Source: Pseudomonas ekonensis (GTDB lineage: Bacteria > Pseudomonadota > Gammaproteobacteria > Pseudomonadales > Pseudomonadaceae). From it: DNA of 64,000 bases. Both the position numbers and the translations under genes were made by a program. Positions within the stretch are counted from its first letter, which is position 1. Each line of letters opens with the position of its first letter. The notes under the pieces were generated by a model. The model was not told the origin of the DNA and made no database searches. It worked only from the letters and a program-made list of their open reading frames with translations. Location: positions 248,001 to 312,000 of the forward strand of contig NZ_JAHSTS010000002.1 in assembly GCF_019145435.1 (NCBI RefSeq), given 5' to 3'. Below are positions 1 through 8,950 of the stretch, one piece after another.

Positions 1-1
1 C

Positions 2-316
2 GCCTGGGACCGCGACCGGCCCGACCCCGCCAGCAGCATGGCGCCCTGGCGCCTGTTCAACATCGGCGGCCAGCACCCGGTGGAACTCAAGACCTACCTG
101 GCGCTGCTGGAAAAACACCTCGGCCAAAAGGCCGTGGTCGAGCTGTTGCCCCTGCAACCGGGCGACGTGCTCAACACCTGCGCCGAGGCCAGCGACCTGG
201 CCCGGGCCACCGGGTTCCAGCCCCGGATAGAGCTGGATGAGGGACTGGGGCGCTTCATCGCCTGGTTCCGCGAGTACTACCCCACAGCCTATCGCCCACG
301 CGCCGCGCGCGGCTGA
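2..316 (+). CDS. UDP-sugar 4-epimerase (NAD-dependent epimerase/dehydratase), C-terminal part
   Basis: The reading frame is open from the window edge (base 2) to a TGA at 314-316, so only the last ~104 residues are seen. They carry the family's C-terminal pattern: a YNIGG-like LFNIGGQHPVEL, then LQPGDVLNTCAEASDL (substrate-binding PGDV) and the terminal GLGRFIAWFREYY helix seen in UDP-glucuronate/UDP-glucose 4-epimerases. The Rossmann NAD site and catalytic YxxxK lie upstream and cannot be checked. It immediately precedes the initiating sugar transferase (18-nt gap), so it probably supplies a UDP-sugar precursor for the exopolysaccharide. UDP-glucuronate epimerase is the best guess from the last helices; another short-chain epimerase is possible. 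Confidence 0.8.
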   Translation, partial: AWDRDRPDPASSMAPWRLFNIGGQHPVELKTYLALLEKHLGQKAVVELLPLQPGDVLNTCAEASDLARATGFQPRIELDEGLGRFIAWFREYYPTAYRPRAARG

Positions 317-334
317 TCATCCGCGGAGGAATCC

Positions 335-1081
335 ATGACTGGACATGAGAAAGGTGTACCGATCCAACAGCTCTACCGCGACAAACGCATGGATCCGGAA
401 CAGCGAATGCGCCTGGACAGCGCGATCCACCGCCAGGGGCGCGGCTGGGTCACCGGCCGCGAGGGCGGACGGCCCTGGACGCTGTCGCGCACCAACCGGG
501 TGGTCGCCTGCCTCGGCGCCCTGGTCATCCTGCTGCTGATTTCCCCGCTGCTGCTGGGCCTGGCCCTGACCATCAAGCTCACCAGCCCGGGGCCTGTGAT
601 GTTCGTGCAAAAGCGCACCGGCTACCGCGGCCGCAAGTTCGGCATGTACAAGTTCCGCACCATGGTGGCCAACGCCGAAGAACTCAAGGAGTCGCTGCGC
701 CACCTGAACAAGCACGGCGCCGACGCCATCGACTTCAAGATCGACAAGGATCCGCGCATCACCGGCATCGGCGGCTTCCTGCGCCGCAGCAGCCTCGACG
801 AGCTGCCCAACCTGTTCAACGTGGTGACCGGCGACATGCGCCTGGTCGGCCCCCGCCCGACCTCCTTCAACGCCTACCGCTACAAGGACAGCCACCTGGC
901 GCGCCTGAGCATCTACCCCGGCATGACCGGCCTGTGGCAGATCTCCGGGCGCAGCGACGTCGACTTCGACCAACGGGTGGAGATGGATCTGAGCTACATC
1001 GCCGAGCAGAGCCTTTTGCTTGACCTGAAGATCCTGGTGAAAACCCCCTTCAAAGTATTCAGCGGCCACGGAGCAAGCTAA
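335..1081 (+). CDS. Initiating sugar transferase (undecaprenyl-phosphate glycosyl-1-phosphate transferase, WcaJ/ExoY type)
   Basis: 248 aa. It should start polysaccharide assembly by moving a sugar-1-phosphate from a nucleotide sugar to undecaprenyl phosphate on the inner membrane. A hydrophobic helix at ~53-76 precedes the bacterial sugar-transferase domain with the diagnostic motifs KFRTMV (~109), SSLDELPNLFNV (~155) and GDMRLVGPRP (~170), and the late GMTGLWQISGR block. The length fits short ExoY-like forms that lack the multi-helix N-terminus of WbaP. The ATG has a good GCGGAGGA ribosome site 5 nt upstream. Its stop overlaps the next start (TAATG), placing it in the EPS operon. The sugar specificity cannot be told. 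Confidence 0.92.
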   Translation: MTGHEKGVPIQQLYRDKRMDPEQRMRLDSAIHRQGRGWVTGREGGRPWTLSRTNRVVACLGALVILLLISPLLLGLALTIKLTSPGPVMFVQKRTGYRGRKFGMYKFRTMVANAEELKESLRHLNKHGADAIDFKIDKDPRITGIGGFLRRSSLDELPNLFNVVTGDMRLVGPRPTSFNAYRYKDSHLARLSIYPGMTGLWQISGRSDVDFDQRVEMDLSYIAEQSLLLDLKILVKTPFKVFSGHGAS

Positions 1082-1728
1082 TGGACGGTTCAACCAACAA
1101 AAGCCTGAGCATTGCCAGCCCCAGCGAGTCGAACCTGACCTCGACCGTGCTGGACCTGGATCTGCGGATCCTGTTCCTGACCGCCGCCAACCCCGGTGCG
1201 GGCACCACCACCAGCGCCCTGGCGCTGGCCAGCCAACTGGCGCAGATGAGCAGCGGCCTGGTGCTGCTGGTGGACGCCAGCCAGTCGGCGACCAACCTCA
1301 CCCAGCAACTGAACCTGGGCAAGGAGCGCGGCCTGCGCGAACTGCTGTTCAACGAAGAGAACCCGCCGCTGCTGCAGGACTGCGTGGTGCAGGTGTCGAG
1401 CCTTCCGTTTCACGTGCTGCCCAACGGCCGGCCGATCCGCACCATGGAGCGCCTGACCCCAGAGCGCCTCGGCCCGCTGCTCGATCAGTTGGGCAGCCAG
1501 TACCGCTTCGTGGTGATCGACGGCGACGCGGTGTACTCGGCCGCCGACACCCTGGTGCTCGGCACCCAGGCCGACGGCGTGGTGTTTGTGGTGCGGGCCG
1601 AAGACACCCGCTGGGAAGTGGCCCAGGCCGCCGTGCAGCGGCTGACCCAGGCCGGGGCGAAAGTGGTCGGCAGCGTGTTCAACCGCCGCAAGTACTACAT
1701 GCCCAAATGGCTGTACAAAAACCTGTGA
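1081..1728 (+). CDS. CpsD/CapB-like P-loop ATPase (BY-kinase homologue) with altered Walker A
   Basis: 215 aa, like the stand-alone cytoplasmic tyrosine kinases that partner Wzz/GumC proteins. The fold signature is present: a P-loop region at 35-45, Walker A' LVLLVDAS (Asp65) and Walker B FVVIDGDAV (~143-151). However, the P-loop reads NPGAGTTTS where BY-kinases have GxGK(S/T), so the phosphate-binding lysine is replaced by threonine at residue 42. The C-terminus has only a modest tyrosine cluster (KYYMPKWLYKNL). It is coupled to the sugar transferase by TAATG and followed after 21 nt by the Wza-like gene. It probably regulates chain length or assembly; autokinase activity is doubtful. Confidence 0.82.
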   Translation: MDGSTNKSLSIASPSESNLTSTVLDLDLRILFLTAANPGAGTTTSALALASQLAQMSSGLVLLVDASQSATNLTQQLNLGKERGLRELLFNEENPPLLQDCVVQVSSLPFHVLPNGRPIRTMERLTPERLGPLLDQLGSQYRFVVIDGDAVYSAADTLVLGTQADGVVFVVRAEDTRWEVAQAAVQRLTQAGAKVVGSVFNRRKYYMPKWLYKNL

Positions 1729-1749
1729 GCCACCGCGAGGGATGACGCC

Positions 1750-2772
1750 ATGAACGCGAAAATGCTTGTGCTGCTGTTGCTCCCGCTCGCCGGCTGCTCC
1801 AGCACCTCCGACACCCTGACCATGCCGGTGAACATTCTCACCGCGCCGCCGGCCAACGCCCAGGCCACCGACATGCCCAAGGTCGAGCAGACCCTGCGAC
1901 CGCAAGATGTGCTGGACGTGATCTTCCACATCAGCACCAGCGGCTCGGACGCCTACCGCATCCAGTCCGGCGACCAGATCGGCCTGAACTTCACCGCCGC
2001 CAGCCAGCTCAACGGCAACCAACTGGTGCTGCCCGACGGCACCATCGAACTGCCCGGCGCCAACACTCAGGTGAAAATCGCCGGGCTGACCAGCGACGAG
2101 GCCCGCCAGGAAATCCAGCGCGCCTACAACCGCAAGGCGCTGTTCCAGCCCAACCGCAACCAGTTGACGGTGCAGGTCATCAGCCCGCTGACCAACGAGC
2201 AGAACCTCAAGAGCGCCCTTAACCATCCGGCCACCGGCATGAGCCGCGAGATCACCGTGGGCACCGACGGTTACGCCAGCTTCCCGGAAATCGGCGCCGT
2301 GCCGCTGCAAGGCATGACCGTCAACCAGCTGGAAACCTTCCTCAACCAGAAGTACGCGCAACTGCCGGGCCGGATGACCGTGGACGTGCTGCTCAAGTCC
2401 ACCGCCGGCAACGAGATCTACGTGCTGGGCGAAGTCGGCCAGCCGGGTTCCTACCCGATCCGCCGGCCGGTCTCGGTGCTTGAGGCCCTGACCCTGGCCC
2501 GCGGCACCAACGTCAAGGCGCGCCTGGACTCGGTGATGATCATGCGCCGCAACGGCAACCAGGTGCAGGCGGTGCGCTACGACGTCGAGAAGGCGCTGGC
2601 CGGCGACGCGTCGCAGATCGCCTACCTGCAGCCGGACGACATGCTCTACGTGCCGAAGACCAAACTGGCCAGCGCCGGCGAACTCGCCCGGCAACTGGCC
2701 GACGTGGTGCTGTTCCAGGGCGTGGGGTTCAGCTTCGGCTACCGCGTCGACAACAAAAACAGCAACAACTGA
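1750..2772 (+). CDS. Wza-like polysaccharide export lipoprotein
   Basis: 340 aa. A lipoprotein signal ends in the lipobox LAGC (Cys16). The mature part has the poly_export entry (LRPQDVLDVIFHIS) and two soluble ligand-binding beta-grasp-type domains, the second with VLGEVGQPGSYPIRRPVSVLEAL. This is the outer-membrane channel or periplasmic duct for polymer export. The usual Wza length is ~370 aa, so this is slightly short. It lies between the CpsD-like and Wzz-like genes, as expected for the export complex. Confidence 0.88.
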   Translation: MNAKMLVLLLLPLAGCSSTSDTLTMPVNILTAPPANAQATDMPKVEQTLRPQDVLDVIFHISTSGSDAYRIQSGDQIGLNFTAASQLNGNQLVLPDGTIELPGANTQVKIAGLTSDEARQEIQRAYNRKALFQPNRNQLTVQVISPLTNEQNLKSALNHPATGMSREITVGTDGYASFPEIGAVPLQGMTVNQLETFLNQKYAQLPGRMTVDVLLKSTAGNEIYVLGEVGQPGSYPIRRPVSVLEALTLARGTNVKARLDSVMIMRRNGNQVQAVRYDVEKALAGDASQIAYLQPDDMLYVPKTKLASAGELARQLADVVLFQGVGFSFGYRVDNKNSNN

Positions 2773-2789
2773 ACCTCGGGTGACCGGCC

Positions 2790-4382
2790 ATGAATCCAAA
2801 GGAAAACTACCTGCATGAGTTCTTCAGGATCTTCTTCGCCAACAAGCGGCTGGTGAAGCGTGTCTTCCTGATTTTCGCGGTGATCGCCCTGGCGCTGCCC
2901 CTGGTGCTCAAACAGAGCTTCGACATCACGGCCCAGGTGATCGTGCAGTCCAAGAAACTCTCCCAGGGCGATGCCTCCACGTCGCTGACCGTGGACAACG
3001 CCACGTTCATCCCGCCGTCGCTGGCGGACATGGAGACCGAAAGCAACATCCTGCGCTCGCCGGCGCTGATCCGTCAGACCATCGGCGAACTGCGGGACAA
3101 GGGCGAGTACACCCCGTCGCCGGGGATGTTCAACCGCCTGGTGAGCGAGCCGTTCAAGCGCTACGTCAGCTCGCCGCTGCGCGAACATGTGATCAACCCG
3201 CTGCGCGGCCTGCTCGGGCTTGAGACCGATCCGGTGCGCGACACCGCGCTCGACGCGCTCACCCAACAAGCCATCGACAGCCTGAAGATCGAGACCCTGC
3301 CCGGCTCCAACGTGATCTCGGTCATCTACAGCTTCCCGGATCCGCACCAAGGCACGACCTTCGTCGCCGCCCTGCTGCAGAACTATCTGGTCAGTCGTCA
3401 GGCCTTGCAGTCGATCGACCTGCCGCAATCGTTCTACGAGTCCAAGAAGCACCTGTACCAGGTGCGCCTGGACGGCCTCGAAGGCACCCGCCAGGCGTTG
3501 CTGGAAAGCGTCGGCTCGTCGGATCCGAAGGAGGAGATCACCTTCCGCCTCAACGCGATCAACACCGAAGAGCAAGCGCTGAACCTGTACCAGGACCGCC
3601 TGCTGCAAAGCCAGCGCTGGCTCGAGTACCTCAAGACCGCCCTGGCCGCCGCCAGCAGCAACAAGCTGGATGACTACTCGTTCCCCTACACCTTCACCAC
3701 CACCGTGGACAACGTGGCGTTCGAAGACCGCGAGATCAAACAGCTGGGCGAGCAACTGACCACCCAGGTCAGCCGCTACATGAACGACCTGGCGGTGTTC
3801 CGCCCCGGCAGCGAACCGATGCTGCTGACCCGCGAGCAGATCGCCCGCACCCGCGCGCAGTTCCTCAAGATCGTCAGCAACCGCATCCAGGAGCGCACCA
3901 ACGACCTGGCGGTGGTCACTCAGGTGATCAATCAGAAGACCGAGCGCATCGCCCAGTTCAAGGAACGCATCCGCCAGTTGCAGCAAACCCAGAGCAAGCT
4001 GCGCCAGATGGACACCGAGATCGACGCCCTGCACGCCGCGTTCTCGACCTACGCCCAGCGCTTCGCCGAAAGCAGCACCACCCGCTCGCTCAACGACGAC
4101 CTGTCCAACGCCCGGGTGCTCAGCCCGCCGTTCGAACCGACCGAGCCGGCGTTCCCCAAACCGCTGCTGATCATTCCGTTCGGCCTGTTCACCGGGCTGC
4201 TGCTGGCGATCGCCCTGGTCTATGTGCGTGAGTTCTTCGACCACCGCTTCAAGCACCCTGCGCAGATCAGCCACGAACTGGGCGTGCCGGTGCTGCTGGT
4301 GATCAACGACCAGAACGCGCTGCCGGGCAACCCGCACAAGAACTGGACCGTGCCGAGCTTCCTGCATTGGGTGCGCAATTGA
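2790..4382 (+). CDS. Wzz/GumC-type polysaccharide co-polymerase (chain-length determinant)
   Basis: 530 aa. An N-terminal transmembrane helix (~24-43) and a C-terminal one (~447-470, PLLIIPFGLFTGLLLAIALVYV region) bracket a periplasmic part with a long coiled coil (~240-440). The proline-rich PPFEPTEPAFPKPLL before the second helix is typical of PCP-2 proteins. There is no C-terminal kinase domain; that function is the separate CpsD-like gene upstream. It should set chain length and bridge Wzy with the Wza channel. The last bases overlap the TTG start of the next gene. Confidence 0.88.
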   Translation: MNPKENYLHEFFRIFFANKRLVKRVFLIFAVIALALPLVLKQSFDITAQVIVQSKKLSQGDASTSLTVDNATFIPPSLADMETESNILRSPALIRQTIGELRDKGEYTPSPGMFNRLVSEPFKRYVSSPLREHVINPLRGLLGLETDPVRDTALDALTQQAIDSLKIETLPGSNVISVIYSFPDPHQGTTFVAALLQNYLVSRQALQSIDLPQSFYESKKHLYQVRLDGLEGTRQALLESVGSSDPKEEITFRLNAINTEEQALNLYQDRLLQSQRWLEYLKTALAAASSNKLDDYSFPYTFTTTVDNVAFEDREIKQLGEQLTTQVSRYMNDLAVFRPGSEPMLLTREQIARTRAQFLKIVSNRIQERTNDLAVVTQVINQKTERIAQFKERIRQLQQTQSKLRQMDTEIDALHAAFSTYAQRFAESSTTRSLNDDLSNARVLSPPFEPTEPAFPKPLLIIPFGLFTGLLLAIALVYVREFFDHRFKHPAQISHELGVPVLLVINDQNALPGNPHKNWTVPSFLHWVRN

Positions 4383-5473
4383 ACGGGCCGTCTTCAGCCA
4401 ACACCGCCCTGCCGATCATTCATTTGCTCAGCAGCGGCGGCTTCTACGGCGCCGAACGGATGCTGCTCGACCACTGCGTGGCCACGCCGGGCCGGCATCA
4501 GGTGATGTTCCTCGACGCGCCGCCGGAGCTGATCATGCGCTTTCGCCAGGCCGGGGTCGACGCCCAGGGCTGCACGGGCTTCACCGCCCTGCTGCGGCAC
4601 CTGCGCCAGCGGCGCGGCGAACACCCGCTGATCAACACCCACAACTTCAAGGGGCTGCTGTTCGGCTGGCTCGCCGCGACCCTGCTGCGCCTGCCGCTGG
4701 TGATCACCCAGCACGGCTTCACCCCGCGCAGCCGCAAACAGAAGTTCTACACCTGGCTGAGCCTGCAGCTGTGCCGCACCGCGTCGGTGAACCGGGTGGT
4801 GTGCGTGGCCGAAAGCATCGCCGCCCTGCACCGCCAGGCCAGCGTGCGCGCCGAAAAGCTGCAGGTGATCCCCAACGGCCTGCCGGCGGCGGAGGCTGCC
4901 CGCAAGGCGCGGGCCGGCCGTCAGCGCCAGCTCGCCGGCTACGTCGGGCGGCTGAGCAGCGAGAAAGGCCCGGACCTGTTTCTCGACGCGCTGATCCCGT
5001 TGTGCCTGCACCACCCGCAGCTCGACGCGGTGATGCTCGGCGAAGGCCCGGAACGTGAGTCCCTGCAAGCGCGGATCGACGCCGCCGGCCTGCACCAGCG
5101 CATCCGCCTGCCGGGCTATCAGACCGACATGCGCCGCTGGTGGCGGCTGCTCGACGCGCTGGTGATCAGCTCGCGCACCGAAGGCACGCCGATGATCCTG
5201 CTGGAGGCGATGCAGACCGGCGTGCCAGTGGTGGCGTTCGGCGTCGGCGGGATCCCCGATGTGCTGGAGCACCGGCACAACGGCCTGATGGCGGCCCCCA
5301 CCGACACCGCCGCCCTCGCCCGCCAGCTCGACAGCCTGCTGACCGACCCGGTGCTGGCCCGGCACCTGCGCGACAACGCACGGCGCACGCAACAGGACCG
5401 CTACGACCTCAAGGCCCTGGCCGAACGCTGGTCGCAGCTGTACATCCGCACGGCACGGGAGGCACGCGCATGA
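4379..5473 (+). CDS. Glycosyltransferase family 4 (GT-B)
   Basis: About 364 aa. It starts HLLSSGGFYGAERMLL, which is the GT4 N-terminal donor-loop pattern, and carries the C-terminal GT4 core: YVGRLSSEKGPDLFLDAL, LGEGPER, and SRTEGTPMILLEAM plus GVPVVAFGVGGIPDVL (the EX7E nucleotide-sugar region). It is a cytoplasmic retaining transferase that adds a sugar to the lipid-linked repeat unit. No ATG is available. The chosen TTG at 4379 overlaps the preceding stop (TTGA); another TTG at 4367 is possible. The stop overlaps the next ATG by ATGA. Confidence 0.88.
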   Translation: MNGPSSANTALPIIHLLSSGGFYGAERMLLDHCVATPGRHQVMFLDAPPELIMRFRQAGVDAQGCTGFTALLRHLRQRRGEHPLINTHNFKGLLFGWLAATLLRLPLVITQHGFTPRSRKQKFYTWLSLQLCRTASVNRVVCVAESIAALHRQASVRAEKLQVIPNGLPAAEAARKARAGRQRQLAGYVGRLSSEKGPDLFLDALIPLCLHHPQLDAVMLGEGPERESLQARIDAAGLHQRIRLPGYQTDMRRWWRLLDALVISSRTEGTPMILLEAMQTGVPVVAFGVGGIPDVLEHRHNGLMAAPTDTAALARQLDSLLTDPVLARHLRDNARRTQQDRYDLKALAERWSQLYIRTAREARA

Positions 5474-6840
5474 TTGTCCCGCTCTCGATCGTCAGCCTGC
5501 TCGGCCTGGTCTGCATCGCCCTGCTGGCCAGCCCTTATCCGTACCTGGCGCCGGGGGCGGTGCTCGGCCTGGTGGGGGTGGCGGTGCTGTACCGCAAGCC
5601 GGCCTGGGGCCTGCTCGGCATCGCCGCGCTGGTGCCGTTCGAGGGCTTCTTCAAGGACAGTTCGCTGTCGGGCAGCAAGCTGCTCGGCGCGTCCCTGGCC
5701 TTGATCCTGATGCTGCAACTGGCGCTGCACCAGCTGCCGTCCGAGCGCCTGCGCAGCAATGTCTGGCGGTTCCTGATCGGTTTCATGGCCCTGTACCTGC
5801 TGAGCCTGCTCGACACCGACGACATGGGCATGTCCCTGGGGCACCTGCGCGAGTTGAGCGTCGGCCTGATCCTGTTCGTCATCACCCTGCTGATCGGCCG
5901 TGAGCTGAACCTGGACCTGTTCGCCCGGCTGGTCACCCTGAGCGTCAGCGCGACCTGCGCCCTGGCCATGTTCTCCGCGAAGTTCCAGGATCAGGGCCGC
6001 GCCGCCGGCCTGCTCGAAGACCCCAACGCCTTCGCCCTGCTGATCGCGTTCGCCGTGCCCCTGGGCCTGCTGCTGGTGATCCGCAGCCCGAACCTGTTGC
6101 ACCGGCTGTTCTGGGGCGGTTGCTGCCTGCTGTTGCTGGGCGGCATGACCAAGACCGAATCCCGTTCCGGGCTGGTGGTGCTGGCCCTGAGCCTGGTGAT
6201 CGGCTGCTGGCACTACCGTGCGCAGCTGTCGCGCATCCGGCCGCGTCACCTGGGCTTCGCCATGCTCGGCGCAGCCATCGTGATTCCGCTGGCGATCTAC
6301 GCGATGCCCGCCGGCTACCTGGCGCGCATCCAGTCCCTGAGCGTGCTCAGCGCCGGGGCCCGCGGCCACGATGACGAATCCCTGGGCCGGCGCGCCTCGT
6401 ACATCGTGGTCGGCGGCCAGATGATCCGCGAGAACCCCTTGCTCGGCTCCGGCCCCGGCACCTTCCCGCTGCACTACGCCACCACCGGCTACGCCAAGGC
6501 GTTTTCCGCCAACCGCAAGATCGGCGACCTCTACCGCCGCGCGCACAACACCTACCTTGAGATATTCAGCGAGCTGGGGATCCCGGCGGGCCTGCTGTTC
6601 GTCGGCATGCTCGCCCAGGGCCTGTACAACCTGGTCCGCGCGCGGCGGGCGTGGATGCAGCGGCGCGACTGGGAGCAGGCCGACCTGATGACCCACCTGG
6701 GGGTGAGTTTCCTGTCGCTGACCCTGTTCCTCATGTTTCTCAGCGCGCCGAACCAGAAGTACGTGTGGATCATGCTGGCGCTCGCCAGCGTCCTTCGCCT
6801 GAAGGCCGAACAGGCGCCGCCAAGGGAGGCCCGCCCATGA
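5470..6840 (+). CDS. Wzy-type O-antigen/EPS polymerase (O-antigen ligase family)
   Basis: 456 aa, about ten to twelve hydrophobic helices. It has the Wzy_C/O-antigen ligase signature: GGMTKTESRSGLVVL on the cytoplasmic-to-periplasmic boundary and, after a large periplasmic loop, LLGSGPGTFPLHYA with RRAHNTYLEIFSELGIPAG (the conserved HN-x-YLE box). This is the inner-membrane enzyme that polymerises repeat units in the periplasm. The ATG at 5470 overlaps the previous stop (ATGA); a much longer open frame upstream only shadows the glycosyltransferase gene. Its stop overlaps the next gene by ATGA. Confidence 0.87.
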   Translation: MIVPLSIVSLLGLVCIALLASPYPYLAPGAVLGLVGVAVLYRKPAWGLLGIAALVPFEGFFKDSSLSGSKLLGASLALILMLQLALHQLPSERLRSNVWRFLIGFMALYLLSLLDTDDMGMSLGHLRELSVGLILFVITLLIGRELNLDLFARLVTLSVSATCALAMFSAKFQDQGRAAGLLEDPNAFALLIAFAVPLGLLLVIRSPNLLHRLFWGGCCLLLLGGMTKTESRSGLVVLALSLVIGCWHYRAQLSRIRPRHLGFAMLGAAIVIPLAIYAMPAGYLARIQSLSVLSAGARGHDDESLGRRASYIVVGGQMIRENPLLGSGPGTFPLHYATTGYAKAFSANRKIGDLYRRAHNTYLEIFSELGIPAGLLFVGMLAQGLYNLVRARRAWMQRRDWEQADLMTHLGVSFLSLTLFLMFLSAPNQKYVWIMLALASVLRLKAEQAPPREARP

Positions 6841-7805
6841 CCCGGATCAGTATCGTCATCCCGATGTTCAACGAGGCGCGGCACATCGGCCGCACCCTGC
6901 TCGCGGCACAGAAGGCCGCACTGGCGGCCGGCGTCGAGTGCGAGCTGATCGTGGTCGACAACGGCTCCACCGACGACGGCCCGCAGATCGCCCGCCGGTT
7001 CGGCGCCCAGCTGCTGGTGCTGCCGGGGCTGATGATCGGCGCCCTGCGCAACCGCGGCACCGCCCGCGCCACCGGCGAATGGCTGGCGTTCATCGACGCC
7101 GACATCGAGATGCCCGAAGACTGGCTCGGCCCGCTGTTCGCCACCGAAGCCGTGGGCACCGCCGACGTGTTCGGGCTGGACCTGCACACCCCCGCCGCCG
7201 CCCCGTGGTACGCCGTGGCCTGGCAGCGCCGCACCCTGCGTCCGCAGACCCACGTCGCCCACGCGGTGGACTGGCTGCCCAGCGCCAACCTGCTGATGCG
7301 CCGGCGCTGGTTCGACCAGGTCGGCGGGTTCGACGAAAACCTGCGCACCGGCGAAGACAAGGAGTTCACCCTGCGCCTGCACGAACAGGGTGCGCGGCTG
7401 CTGTCGGTCAACGAAAGCGTGGCCCTGCACTGGGGCTACGAAATGAACTGGCGCGAATGGATGGGCAAGGAAATGTGGCGCCAGGGCAGCCACCTGCAGT
7501 TGCTGCGCACCCACGGCGTGAGCCTGCGCCTGCTGCGCTTCCCGTTGCTGTCGCTGGCCGCGTGGCTGCTGGACCTGTTGGCGGTGTCGGCCCTGCTCAA
7601 TGGCTTTCCCCATCACGCGGCGATCATGGTGCTGCTGACCACCCTGCCGGCGCTGGCGCTCAGCGTGCGCCAGAGCAGCCGCCACCGCCACCTCGGCCTG
7701 ACCCTGCAACTGTGGGGGCTGCACTGGGTGCGCCTGCACCTGGCCGGGGCCGCGTTCATTCTCAGTCTGTGTCATTGGACCGCCAGGAGGCCTGCCCGTG
7801 GCTGA
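6837..7805 (+). CDS. Glycosyltransferase family 2 (GT-A)
   Basis: 322 aa. It has the GT2 core: SIVIPMFNEARHIGRTL at the N-terminus, VVDNGSTDDG for nucleotide binding, and FIDADIEMP as the DxD-type metal site. GEDKEFTLRLHEQG supplies the catalytic ED region. Two hydrophobic stretches near the C-terminus (~245-300) suggest a membrane-associated enzyme. The ATG is translationally coupled to the polymerase (ATGA). Acceptor and sugar are unknown. Confidence 0.87.
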   Translation: MTRISIVIPMFNEARHIGRTLLAAQKAALAAGVECELIVVDNGSTDDGPQIARRFGAQLLVLPGLMIGALRNRGTARATGEWLAFIDADIEMPEDWLGPLFATEAVGTADVFGLDLHTPAAAPWYAVAWQRRTLRPQTHVAHAVDWLPSANLLMRRRWFDQVGGFDENLRTGEDKEFTLRLHEQGARLLSVNESVALHWGYEMNWREWMGKEMWRQGSHLQLLRTHGVSLRLLRFPLLSLAAWLLDLLAVSALLNGFPHHAAIMVLLTTLPALALSVRQSSRHRHLGLTLQLWGLHWVRLHLAGAAFILSLCHWTARRPARG

Positions 7806-8934
7806 ATTCATTTTCTGGATGTGCCTGCTGCTGCCGGTGTACGCCTATGTCGGCTATCCGCTGCTGCTGACCCTGCTCGCGCCGCTGTTCCCGGCCTGGC
7901 GCCACACCCCGGCGCCGCCGCTGAACGTCAGCGTGGTGATCGCCGCCCACAACGAGGCGCGGCACATCGAGCACAAGCTGCGCACCCTGCTGGCCCAGGA
8001 CTACCGGCCGGCCACGCTGCAGATCATCCTGGCCAGCGACGGCTCCACCGACGACACCGTGGCCCGCGCCCGCACGGTCGACGACCCGCGCATCACCGTG
8101 CTCGACCTGCCGCGCCAGGGCAAGGCCGCCACCCTCAACGCCGGCGTGGCGCAGAGCAGCGGCGACATCCTGGTGTTCACCGACGCCGACAACCAATGGT
8201 CGCTCGACACCCTCGGCCACCTGCTGGCCCCCCTGAACGATCCGCAGGTCGGCGCCTGCGCAGGGCACATGGTGATCCCGGTCACCGGCGGCGGCCTGAG
8301 CGTCGGCGACAGCCTCTACCGGCATTACGAAGGCTGGCTGCGCCGGGTCGAGAACCGCACCGGCTGCATGGTCTCGGCCGACGGCGCGCTGCTGGCCCTG
8401 CGCCGCGAACTGTTTGAGAACGTGCCGGCGGAAGTCAACGACGACTTCTTCCTCAGCACCTGCGCACCGGCGAAGTTCAAGCGCATCGTCTACGTGCCCG
8501 AAGCCCAGGTGATCGACCACGGCGTGGACGATGCGGACAAACAGTTCCGCCGCCGCCAGCGCGTCACCGTCGGCGGCCTGCAAAGCCTGGCCCAGCGCCG
8601 TGAGCTGCTCAACCCGCTCAAGCACGGCCTGTACGCCCTGGCCCTGATCAGCCACAAGCTGATCCGCCGCCTGGCGCCGGTCCTGCTGCTGCCGTTGCTG
8701 CTGAGCAACTTCTGGCTGTGGGACGACCACGGTTTCTATCGCCTGAGCCTGCTGGCGCAGCTGCTCGGCTATGCCGCCGCCGTCGCCGGCCTGCTGGATT
8801 CGCAACACCGCCTCCCCAAACCGTTCCGCCTCGCGGCGTTCCTGCTGGTGACCCTGGCAGGCATGAGCATCGGCCTGTGGCAGTTCTTGCGCGGCCAACG
8901 CTACGCCCAGTGGAACCCTGAACAAAACCGATAA
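7798..8934 (+). CDS. Membrane glycosyltransferase family 2
   Basis: 378 aa with an N-terminal hydrophobic helix, the GT2 domain (NVSVVIAAHNEARHIEHKL, ASDGSTDDT, VFTDADNQW as DxD) and two or three C-terminal membrane helices. The architecture is that of processive or membrane GT2 enzymes (BcsA/HAS-like subset), but the processive QxxRW motif is not clear: KQFRRRQRVTVGGLQ is the closest match (RRRQR). The start is GTG at 7798, overlapping the previous gene by 8 bp. It is the third glycosyltransferase of the EPS cluster. Confidence 0.85.
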   Translation: MAEFIFWMCLLLPVYAYVGYPLLLTLLAPLFPAWRHTPAPPLNVSVVIAAHNEARHIEHKLRTLLAQDYRPATLQIILASDGSTDDTVARARTVDDPRITVLDLPRQGKAATLNAGVAQSSGDILVFTDADNQWSLDTLGHLLAPLNDPQVGACAGHMVIPVTGGGLSVGDSLYRHYEGWLRRVENRTGCMVSADGALLALRRELFENVPAEVNDDFFLSTCAPAKFKRIVYVPEAQVIDHGVDDADKQFRRRQRVTVGGLQSLAQRRELLNPLKHGLYALALISHKLIRRLAPVLLLPLLLSNFWLWDDHGFYRLSLLAQLLGYAAAVAGLLDSQHRLPKPFRLAAFLLVTLAGMSIGLWQFLRGQRYAQWNPEQNR

Positions 8935-8950
8935 GAGAGAGGGCACAGCC

